From assembly GCF_001669775.1 (NCBI RefSeq), contig NZ_LXWK01000015.1, positions 868,001 through 932,000 on the forward strand: a stretch of 64,000 bases of DNA. The letters are read 5' to 3'. The position numbers and the translations under genes are program-made. Shown piece by piece: positions 57,354 to 64,000 of the stretch. The DNA comes from Rheinheimera sp. SA_1 (GTDB lineage: Bacteria > Pseudomonadota > Gammaproteobacteria > Enterobacterales > Alteromonadaceae). The notes beneath the pieces were generated by a model, which saw only the letters and a list, made by a program, of their open reading frames with translations, was not told where the DNA came from and did not search any database. Position 1 is the stretch's first letter, and the number at the start of each line of letters is the position of its first letter.

Positions 57354-58457
57354 ATGATGCAAAATCATAAAATCTCTGTGGCGTTATTTCTGGCGCTGAG
57401 TAGCGTGTATTTACAAACAGCCACTGCAGAAACCACAGCGAAAAAGCAGCCGGCAGATAGCGGCCATCAGCCAAGTTTGGCCGCCAAAGCCAGCTTTATC
57501 ACCGAGTTTGACCAGAGTAACGATGACAATGTCAGCCAGGCCGAATTTAACCTGATCCGCCAGCAACGTTATCAGCAGATGGATCAACAGAAAAACCAGC
57601 AAGTGACGGCGGTTAATTACCAGACTGAATATGCTGATCGCCTGGATCGGAAGTTAAAACAAGAGCGTGATGGCCAAATTCAGCAAACCCATACCAGGGT
57701 CAAAGCGCTGGATAAAGATCAGGATGGCGCTATCAGTCTGGCGGAATATCAGGCCAGTGGTGAACGGGCTTTTGCCTTTTTAGATACCAATAAAGACCTA
57801 CAGATCAATAAGCAGGATCCGGCGCCAACGCCACGTTCGGAGCGCCCTGCGGCTGTAAATGTCAGCGCTACCAAATCAGCTGCAGATAAGCCCGAAAAAG
57901 CTACCGCACGGGCTGCTGTTCGTCAAACAGTGCGGTCAACTGTACGGCCAAATAGCGTATTAAAAATGCCCACCAGCCATAATCTGGCGGGCATGCTGGA
58001 AATGTATGACCAAAACCAGGATGGTTTGGTCAGCAAAGCTGAATATCTCGAACAGCGGCAAACCGCTTTTAACCGCACCGATGTAAATAGCGACGGCCTG
58101 TTGTCAGCGGATGAGTATCTGAACGAATTTGTCGACCGGTTAGATCGGCAAGTCGCTTCAATACGCACCAGCCAACTCAAACAAGCATTGGTCCGGTTTA
58201 AAGCTTTGGATAAAGACGACAATAGCTGGCTCAGTCAGGCCGAATATGCTGCCTCGGGTGCGCGGATGTTTAAGCGTTGGGATACGTCCGGTGATGCGCT
58301 GGTAACAATGGCTGAGGCATTACCAAAAGCCGAAACCGCGACCAAAAATGCAGCAAAAACAGCAGCTACCACCAAAGCGGTGACAGCTTATGCAGCTGAA
58401 AAAGGCGACAAGAGCACACCAGATGTTACTGCCAAAACCCAATACCAACCCCAATAA
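57354..58457 (+). CDS. Secreted EF-hand protein with internal duplication
   Basis: A 367-residue secreted protein; signal peptide ends near TATA-ET. Seven EF-hand-like loops: residues 53-64, 120-131, 144-155, 219-230, 243-254, 286-297, 310-321. The segments 53-155 and 219-321 align with a 166-residue offset (DRLDR ... RVKALDKDQDG versus DRLDR ... RFKALDKDDNS), so the protein arose by duplication. Calcium binding is probable. AAGGA better fits the second of two tandem ATGs (57357). It is 20 bases after the DUF4198 gene. Confidence 0.82.
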   Translation: MMQNHKISVALFLALSSVYLQTATAETTAKKQPADSGHQPSLAAKASFITEFDQSNDDNVSQAEFNLIRQQRYQQMDQQKNQQVTAVNYQTEYADRLDRKLKQERDGQIQQTHTRVKALDKDQDGAISLAEYQASGERAFAFLDTNKDLQINKQDPAPTPRSERPAAVNVSATKSAADKPEKATARAAVRQTVRSTVRPNSVLKMPTSHNLAGMLEMYDQNQDGLVSKAEYLEQRQTAFNRTDVNSDGLLSADEYLNEFVDRLDRQVASIRTSQLKQALVRFKALDKDDNSWLSQAEYAASGARMFKRWDTSGDALVTMAEALPKAETATKNAAKTAATTKAVTAYAAEKGDKSTPDVTAKTQYQPQ

Positions 58458-59928
58458 CCGCCAAAGCCAGCGGCTATGCTGCGGTTTGCTTGGCCTGGTA
58501 GTGCTGGTCGGTCACCCGGTCAGCGCCGGACCTACGCTACGATGGCAACAACCGGCATTTGGCGCCACCTTGCAGCTGGAACTGCAAGGTGTCAGCACTG
58601 CTGATTTTGCCCGTCAGCAGCGGCAACTGCAGCAAAAAATCACCCTGTTGTCGCAACAGCTGGATACAAGTTTAGCGGATTCAGCGCTGTCGCAGCTCAA
58701 TCAGCAAGGTGTACAGCCTGCGCCGGACTCGGCATTAGCATCGTTGCTGACACGCTGCGAGCACTGGTATCAACAAACCCGTGGTTTTAGCTGTCGGCTT
58801 GGCAGTATTCACCAGCAATGGCAGCGCGCGCAATTACAGGGACAATTGCCGGATCGGGTGGCATTGCGTCAGCAAAGCCGGCAGTTGCAACACCCCCCCC
58901 CTGAAGTGGCGATGCAAAACCGGCACATCCACTGGAATTTCCGCGGTCTGGAGCAGGCGTTTCTGCTCGATGAACTGAGAAAGTGGTGTCAGCAGTTGTT
59001 TCCACAAAGCTCCCAACTGAAGCTACAACTTGGCGATGTAACCGTCATAGATGGCGTTGCAGGGGCCGTTACCTTGCCGTGGCAAATCAATAACAGTAAC
59101 ACCGCTGCTTTGCTGGATCTCAGTTTGCAACAAGTAGCGCTGGCTTATAGCAAACAACAAGGCGGCTATCAGCTGAGTTACCGCAACTACAGTCCGTTAC
59201 TGCACCCAAGCGAAGGCTGGCCGGTTGAATATGGCCCGCAAGTGGCAGTAGTGGCGACCACTGCAGTCGACGCCTGGTTGCTGGCGCAAAGTCTGGCGGT
59301 GTTGCCGAAGGAGCTGCATCCGCCGTTGCTGGCTGGTAACAATGGCAAAACGCCAGCGGCAGCTTTAATGCAGATCACCACTGCCACCAGCACGGTATTG
59401 CAACCTTCAACCCAGTGGTATAGCTGGTTAGCCGAGCAACAGCGGTGGCAACCGCAGGCGGCCATGCAACTGAAATATCAGATCCGACCACAAGCTGCCG
59501 CGGCAAAACGGCCATATCTGGCGATTTGGGTGAGCACCAAGGAGCAGCAGTTGGTAAGGCAACTGAGCCTGCAGGGTCAACAAGCCCGCTGGTATCAGGA
59601 GCTGCGCCAATGGTGGCGGCGGATTGGCAAACCGGCGCAGTTAGCGCTGGACAGTCTGGCAGGCGCGACCCGCAAAGCCGGTTCTTATCAGTTGGAATGG
59701 GATGGCCGCGACGAACAGGGCCGACCGGTGCCGCCAGGTGAATACGTATTGCATCTGGAAATAGCCCGCGAACATGGTGAGCACGAAAAACTCAGTTTAC
59801 CGCTGCAGTTCACGGCTGGTAGCAACGGCAAAACTAATGGCCGCTTCGAGCTCGGTGACATTCAATGGCAGGTTAAATCAACGCAGATCGTGCAAGCCTC
59901 TTCTTCTCGCAGCAACCAATCCAGATAG
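58423..59928 (+). CDS. Degenerate ApbE-like domain fused to DUF2271
   Basis: A 501-residue protein with the ATG at 58423, overlapping the EF-hand gene by 35 bases. A signal peptide (LLGLVVLVGHPVSA) is followed by an ApbE-like domain (about 38-300). Where ApbE has GxxKGxxxD it has GLEQAFLLD, and where ApbE has HIIDPRTGxP it has PLLHPSEGWPV. The C-terminal DUF2271 domain (about 345-490) has YLAIWVSTKEQQLVRQL and SYQLEWDGRDEQGRPVP. Within it DSLAGAT (410-416) matches the covalent-FMN attachment pattern Dxx(S/T/A)GA(T/S). It may therefore be a periplasmic flavoprotein. A C8 tract lies at 58893-58900. Confidence 0.75.
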   Translation: MLLPKPNTNPNNRQSQRLCCGLLGLVVLVGHPVSAGPTLRWQQPAFGATLQLELQGVSTADFARQQRQLQQKITLLSQQLDTSLADSALSQLNQQGVQPAPDSALASLLTRCEHWYQQTRGFSCRLGSIHQQWQRAQLQGQLPDRVALRQQSRQLQHPPPEVAMQNRHIHWNFRGLEQAFLLDELRKWCQQLFPQSSQLKLQLGDVTVIDGVAGAVTLPWQINNSNTAALLDLSLQQVALAYSKQQGGYQLSYRNYSPLLHPSEGWPVEYGPQVAVVATTAVDAWLLAQSLAVLPKELHPPLLAGNNGKTPAAALMQITTATSTVLQPSTQWYSWLAEQQRWQPQAAMQLKYQIRPQAAAAKRPYLAIWVSTKEQQLVRQLSLQGQQARWYQELRQWWRRIGKPAQLALDSLAGATRKAGSYQLEWDGRDEQGRPVPPGEYVLHLEIAREHGEHEKLSLPLQFTAGSNGKTNGRFELGDIQWQVKSTQIVQASSSRSNQSR

Positions 59929-60039
59929 CAACCGCAGTCTGGATCATAGCCCCCTACCCGAACCAATTCGAGTGGGGATTCTACGTTTGAAAAATACCTA
60001 TGTCATTGTTTTATATATATTTATTTCATCTTTATTGTT

Positions 60040-60058
60040 GCGAATGATTCTCATTTGA
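60040..60058. promoter_or_regulatory. Fur box upstream of the TonB-dependent receptor
   Basis: AATGA TTC TCATT (60043-60055) with GCG/TGA flanks is close to the Fur consensus, 69 bases before the receptor ATG. Confidence 0.75.
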
Positions 60059-60126
60059 TCTAGAGTGTGCGCCATCCTGCAGTACTGAACCTGCATCAAT
60101 AACTGCATCAACAAAGGTAAACTATC

Positions 60127-62508
60127 ATGAAATTTTCGCTGTCGATTCTGGCACTGGCCATCAGTTGTGGCTGTGCGGCCAACGCTTTCACTTTAGCTGC
60201 CGATGCACCGGCCCTAGCTGCTGATAATTCAAACCGAGCTGCGCCCTCTGGCAATAACTCCGCAGCTAATTCAACCAGCAAAACCGCCACACTGACCACG
60301 GTTGAAGTAATCGCAACCATCATTGATGTGTCGCCAAGCCCGGTATTAAATCAAACCAGCATCAACAGTAAACAGCTGGAGCGGCAGCAAGCAACTAATC
60401 TGACCGACATGCTGCGCTACGTGCCTGGCGTTGCAGTCACCGATATCGGCCGTTTTGGCTCCTCAGGTATCAATATCCGCGGTTTGGAAAGTGATCAAAT
60501 CTCGATGACCGTCGATGGCATGGCGCTGGGTGAAAGTCTGGATCCGGCCAGTTTCGCCACTTATGATTTTTTCCGGGTCGGTCGTGGTGGCCTGGACCCG
60601 GCGGCGTTAAAGCAGGTGACTGTGCTCAAAGGCGCGGATGCGATCACCAGCGGCAGTGGATCTTTAGGTGGCGCGGTGCAATTTCAAACCAAAGATGCTG
60701 CAGACTTTTTACCGCAAGAAGGCAACAGTGCCTATGCCCTATTAAGCGCGCAGTACAGTGGTTCGAACCGGGAATGGATGCAAAGCATGATTGTCGCCGG
60801 GCGCGAACAAGGCCTGGAAGCTTTGCTGGTGTTCACCAAACGCGATGGCCATCAACAGCAGGCGTATCGCAAAGATGACCAAAGCGTCGGCCCGGCGCGC
60901 ACCAGCGCCGATCCGTTGAACAGCAGCAGCGATAATCTGCTAGCAAAATTGCAGTACCAACTGCTGCCGGATCATCAGATTGGCCTGACTGCAGATTTAC
61001 AACGCTCGACAAGTTTGTTGTCGAATTTGTCGCGGCAGGATGCCACGTATTTAGCCCGGTTTGGTGATGATCAAAGTGAACGTTTCCGTTATGGGCTGCA
61101 GTACGAACATAGCGGCGCAACCCCCGCTTATGACTTGCTGACGCTGAATTACGACCATCAGAACAGCTTGAATAAAGGCCTCAGCACGATGTTGGTGACC
61201 TCGCCTTGTGCGCAAAATGTCACGCCTTGTTTGCGGGCTGAAGATCGCAGCTTCCGCCAGAAAGCTGAGCAATTGCGCCTGTCGCTGGACAAAGAACTCA
61301 GCGGCAGCGCATTTAATCAGCAATGGCTGTATGGCGTTAGCACCCAGCAAAAAAATGTCGCCTCAGATTTTGTCGACCGGCGTTACCTCGGCCAAAGCAG
61401 CACCCTGACCAGTACCGAGCTGGATCCGGCGTTGGTACCGGAGACGCAAGTCAATGAATATGCGTTGTTTGCGCGGGATCAAATTAAATTTAACGATGAG
61501 CAAACCACGCTGGTACTGGGCGCGCGTTACGACAAGCTCGACTATCAACCAACCACAGGTCCACGTTATCAGGATAAAACCGGCACTGTGCAGGATGTCG
61601 ATTTTGCGGCGCTGAGCTGGCAGTCACAACTGCAGTATGAGCTGACGCCGGGCCATACGGTTTCAGCGCAGCTCGGCCGTGGCTTTCGCGCGCCAACGGT
61701 CGAAGATTTATACCTGCAAACTGCTACCACGACAGCAGTAGAAGCCGTCAGCAAACAAACAGTGACGGTGCTGAGCGCTATCGCCAACCCGGAGCTTAAA
61801 AGCGAGCGCAGTCTGAATCTGGAATTGGCCTATCAGCTGGAAACGGCACAAAGTCAGCACAAGTTTGCGCTGTTTCGTGACCAATATACCGATCTGATTG
61901 AATCGGTACAGCAGGTGCAAAACCCGGGGACCCGCTACCAGAGTTGCTTCCGCGGTGTTTGTACTGAATCAATGGGCACAGTGTATAGCCAGACGCAAAA
62001 TATCGGCGAAGTCGAGGTCCATGGGGCGGAAGTTTCCGGTCACTGGCAGAGCGCCAATGCCTGGCAAATGCATTGGTCAGGTGCTTATCAAAGTGGTGAA
62101 AAAGCCAATGGTGATCCGTATTTAAGCATCAACCCCTGGTCGGCAGTGCTAGGTATCAGTCATCAGCTGGATGCTGTGTCGCTGCAGCTGAACTCCAGAT
62201 TTGTGCAAGGCAAACGCCGCGAGGACGCAACTATGACCCAAGCCAATGGCACTGTGGTTCCTGCAAGTACTTATTTAAGCAACAGTGCTGCGGTGCTGGA
62301 TTTGTCGCTGCAATGGTATATCAACCCGCAGCTGCAACTCACTGCCGGCGTGTTTAACCTGCTGGACAAACAATATTATCGCTGGGAGCGCATTCGCTTT
62401 ATTAATCAAAGCCCTGGCGCGGTGCTAGGTGGCGTGCTCGGTAATGGAATCGAACGTTTTAGTGAACCTGGCCGTTATGCCAGGATCGGTCTGGCTTATA
62501 CCTTTTAA
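60127..62508 (+). CDS. TonB-dependent heme/hemoglobin-type receptor
   Basis: A 793-residue outer-membrane receptor. Signal peptide (LALAISCGCAANA), an Ala/Asn-rich linker, a TonB-box-like LTTVEVIA, a plug (TDMLRYVPGVAV, INIRGLESDQISMTVDGM) and a barrel ending LAYTF. GRGFRAPTVEDLYL and IANPELKSERS correspond to the FRAP and NPxL motifs of heme receptors, so heme or hemoglobin is the probable ligand. No heme ABC transporter or heme oxygenase gene lies in this window. Own Fur-box promoter and terminator. Confidence 0.88.
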   Translation: MKFSLSILALAISCGCAANAFTLAADAPALAADNSNRAAPSGNNSAANSTSKTATLTTVEVIATIIDVSPSPVLNQTSINSKQLERQQATNLTDMLRYVPGVAVTDIGRFGSSGINIRGLESDQISMTVDGMALGESLDPASFATYDFFRVGRGGLDPAALKQVTVLKGADAITSGSGSLGGAVQFQTKDAADFLPQEGNSAYALLSAQYSGSNREWMQSMIVAGREQGLEALLVFTKRDGHQQQAYRKDDQSVGPARTSADPLNSSSDNLLAKLQYQLLPDHQIGLTADLQRSTSLLSNLSRQDATYLARFGDDQSERFRYGLQYEHSGATPAYDLLTLNYDHQNSLNKGLSTMLVTSPCAQNVTPCLRAEDRSFRQKAEQLRLSLDKELSGSAFNQQWLYGVSTQQKNVASDFVDRRYLGQSSTLTSTELDPALVPETQVNEYALFARDQIKFNDEQTTLVLGARYDKLDYQPTTGPRYQDKTGTVQDVDFAALSWQSQLQYELTPGHTVSAQLGRGFRAPTVEDLYLQTATTTAVEAVSKQTVTVLSAIANPELKSERSLNLELAYQLETAQSQHKFALFRDQYTDLIESVQQVQNPGTRYQSCFRGVCTESMGTVYSQTQNIGEVEVHGAEVSGHWQSANAWQMHWSGAYQSGEKANGDPYLSINPWSAVLGISHQLDAVSLQLNSRFVQGKRREDATMTQANGTVVPASTYLSNSAAVLDLSLQWYINPQLQLTAGVFNLLDKQYYRWERIRFINQSPGAVLGGVLGNGIERFSEPGRYARIGLAYTF

Positions 62509-62635
62509 CCGCCAAAAGTGCTGGTAACAGCACGATGTTGATTAATGTTAGATATTTGAAATTCATAAAGTTGTAGTGCGTAAGCTGTCGTAACCCTGTG
62601 TGTAAGAGTCTGTCCTGCGTAGAGCTTTTTGCTCG

Positions 62636-62665
62636 GCCACAGTCGTTTGACTGTGGCTTTTTTTT
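62636..62665 (+). terminator. Rho-independent terminator after the receptor
   Basis: A 9-bp stem, GCCACAGTC (62636-62644) / GACTGTGGC (62649-62657), GTTT loop, eight T residues. Confidence 0.9.
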
Positions 62666-62687
62666 CGCCGACATTGACCAGCTCTTT

Positions 62688-62861
62688 TTAATGCGTTGAC
62701 TGCTGTTGCGGCCGCCCCGGCAACAACGCCAGACTTAACAGTAACAATAATGGCGTCACCACCAGTTGAATAAATGGATCTGCTTCAATCCGCAGATTCA
62801 GCCATAAGATCAAGCCCCATTGCAACGCTAACGCCATCAGTTGGATATGAATTTGTTTCAT
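62688..62861 (-). CDS. Putative 57-residue small membrane protein
   Basis: ATG at 62861 preceded by AAGGAG at six bases; TAA at 62688. Two hydrophobic stretches (MALALQWGLILWL and IQLVVTPLLLLLSLALLP) are separated by a short charged turn (NLRIEADPF), suggesting a helical hairpin. A polar tail ends it. It is divergent from the AraC-type regulator and may be its target. No family recognised. Confidence 0.6.
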   Translation of the reverse strand: MKQIHIQLMALALQWGLILWLNLRIEADPFIQLVVTPLLLLLSLALLPGRPQQQSTH

Positions 62862-62917
62862 CCTGAACTCCTTGCTCTATCTGCTTTCACTGGTTATGCC
62901 TTTACATCTGCAGCCAC

Positions 62918-62980
62918 TTTACAGCGCTGGCAAATTCACCTAAAGTGTCAGTATTGACATTTAAAAGGTGATAATTGACA
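62918..62980 (+). promoter_or_regulatory. Promoter and candidate operator of the GlxA-type regulator
   Basis: -35 TTTACA (62918-62923), 17-base spacer, -10 TAAAGT (62941-62946). TGTCA (62946-62950) and TGACA (62955-62959) form an inverted repeat at the expected transcription start. A third TGACA (62976-62980) lies 21 bases on, two helical turns away. This suggests autoregulation. Confidence 0.45.
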
Positions 62981-62982
62981 TT

Positions 62983-63966
62983 ATGATTCAGGTCAGCATT
63001 GTGCTTTATCCGGGGGTTGCCAGCGGTCAGGTTTGTGGTATCGCCGATTATTTTCGCTTTTGTAATGATTTAGCGCAGTTCCAGCAGCCGGATTTGAAAG
63101 CGCCGCTGTATCAGGTGCAATTGATGGATATCAGCAATCAGCGGCAACATCAGGCCGGCATGATGAAGTTCGAGTGCCAGCCGCTCGATTTCCAGCACAG
63201 CCAGCTGATAGTGATCCCAGGCAGTTATGCCCACAACAATATCGAATTAACGGCGGTAATGAGCCTGTTTAGCACAGCAAAGCAGCATTTTGCTGATGCC
63301 CATCAGCGCCAGATCCCGATTGCCGCCAGCTGTAATGGCAGTTTTGCGCTGGCCGCCACCGGTTTACTGGATGGTAAAGCCGCTACCACCTGTTGGTTTT
63401 TAGCGGAGTTTTTCCGTTATTATTTTCCGCAAGTGCAATTACAGGTTGACCATAAAGTGTCGGAGCAAACCGGTCTCTATACCGCAGGCGCCACTAATGC
63501 TTATATTCAGCTGTGTTTAGCCTTAACCCAGCTGCACCAGGGCGTGCGTTTCAGCCAGCAAATGGCGAAAATTATGCTGACCGATCCAAACTGCAGTTCA
63601 CAAACCCCTTATTTGACCTTGTCGCAAATGGCACCGCAACGCGATGATAAAATCCTGAAAATTCAGCAGTATTTACAGGACCACCTGGCGGAAAATATTG
63701 AACTGGCCCAAGTAGCCAGTCACTTTGCGATGACCCAGCGCACCTTGATCCGCCGCTTTAAACAAAGTACCGGCGATACGCCGATGGCTTATTTACAAAA
63801 ACAACGGATTGAAAAAGCCAAACAATTACTGGAAAGCAGCCAGTTGCCAATTGAGCAACTGCTGAATGTGGTGGGTTATGAGGATTTATCGTCATTTCGA
63901 AAACTATTTCAGCAATACACCAGCCTGACGCCAAAGGCCTATCGCGAGCGGTTTTATCTTACCTAA
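62983..63966 (+). CDS. GlxA-family AraC regulator with DJ-1/PfpI-like domain
   Basis: A 327-residue protein starting MIQVSIVLYPG; a GTG at 62968 is an alternative start. The N-terminal amidotransferase-like domain has LIVIPGSYAHNN and AASCNGSFALAATGLLDGKA, with a Cys at the nucleophile elbow. The C-terminal AraC double HTH (VASHFAMTQRTLIRRFKQST and VVGYEDLSSFRKLFQQYTSL) binds DNA. The signal is unknown. Next to the heme receptor but not clearly linked to iron. The last 34 bases of the window hold nothing. Confidence 0.88.
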   Translation: MIQVSIVLYPGVASGQVCGIADYFRFCNDLAQFQQPDLKAPLYQVQLMDISNQRQHQAGMMKFECQPLDFQHSQLIVIPGSYAHNNIELTAVMSLFSTAKQHFADAHQRQIPIAASCNGSFALAATGLLDGKAATTCWFLAEFFRYYFPQVQLQVDHKVSEQTGLYTAGATNAYIQLCLALTQLHQGVRFSQQMAKIMLTDPNCSSQTPYLTLSQMAPQRDDKILKIQQYLQDHLAENIELAQVASHFAMTQRTLIRRFKQSTGDTPMAYLQKQRIEKAKQLLESSQLPIEQLLNVVGYEDLSSFRKLFQQYTSLTPKAYRERFYLT

Positions 63967-64000
63967 ACGATATCGAACCTGAACTTTGGGAGCTTCACTT

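Noticed and set aside
58423-59928. Calling this gene a normal apbE
   Set aside because: The key GxxKGxxxD and DPRTG signatures are not intact, so activity is unsupported.
1-64000. tRNA, rRNA, CRISPR array, prophage or full transposon
   Set aside because: No cloverleaf CCA-type ends, rRNA conserved blocks, regularly spaced repeats, integrase or transposase were seen on either strand.

Overview
The window is a chromosomal segment of a gammaproteobacterium. Gene order, a CspA-type cold-shock gene, an NAD-type isocitrate dehydrogenase, a HiPIP and several protein families common in Alteromonadales/Chromatiales point to a relative of Rheinheimera, Alishewanella or Shewanella. This placement is inference from gene content; no rRNA is present. 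No tRNA, rRNA, CRISPR array, intact insertion sequence or prophage was recognised.

Layout. (1) 1-3955: an acyltransferase cut by the window edge, a DUF3014 membrane protein, a patatin-like phospholipase and a diguanylate cyclase. (2) 3952-25039, minus strand: the conserved housekeeping block rpsB-tsf-pyrH-frr-uppS-cdsA-dxr-rseP-bamA-skp-lpxD-fabZ-lpxA-lpxB-rnhB-dnaE-accA-tilS. It couples translation factors, isoprenoid and phospholipid synthesis, outer-membrane assembly, lipid A synthesis and replication. Hairpin terminators after tsf, frr, lpxA and accA cut it into sub-operons. (3) 25230-29706: the rpsB promoter and leader face map-glnD-dapD on the plus strand. (4) 29739-33411: an AT-richer MBL-fold hydrolase and a SnoaL-like secreted protein lie opposite a large CadC-like membrane regulator. 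(5) 33401-45370: the yqcA-truC-yqcC / syd / queF / ppnN neighbourhood known from E. coli, interrupted by DUF3301, DUF962, GNAT, DUF3192, KfrA_N-like and DUF2310 genes, an M61 peptidase, a 20-codon ORF with a strong terminator, and a second diguanylate cyclase. (6) 45633-55426: a DUF3192 paralog, an HDOD-like protein, icd, nhaR, a Bax-inhibitor-1 family gene, a cold-shock gene, dbpA, a stand-alone LPD1/CLCA_X protein with an HExxH motif, folM, a DUF2805 gene and a HiPIP. (7) 55607-63966: an iron-responsive accessory region with four Fur-box-like sites. It holds a TPR-like protein, a DUF4198 protein, a duplicated EF-hand protein, a degenerate ApbE-like/DUF2271 fusion, a TonB-dependent heme-type receptor, a small membrane protein and a GlxA-type AraC regulator.

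The most notable items are: an ERIC-type palindromic repeat between pyrH and frr, with two 32-bp miniature relatives elsewhere; the ApbE-like/DUF2271 fusion, whose C-terminal half carries a match to the covalent-FMN attachment motif while its transferase half has lost the usual signatures; the unannotated 20-codon ORF with tandem hairpins at 42108-42224; two unannotated small membrane proteins; and the chromosomal LPD1-type protein.
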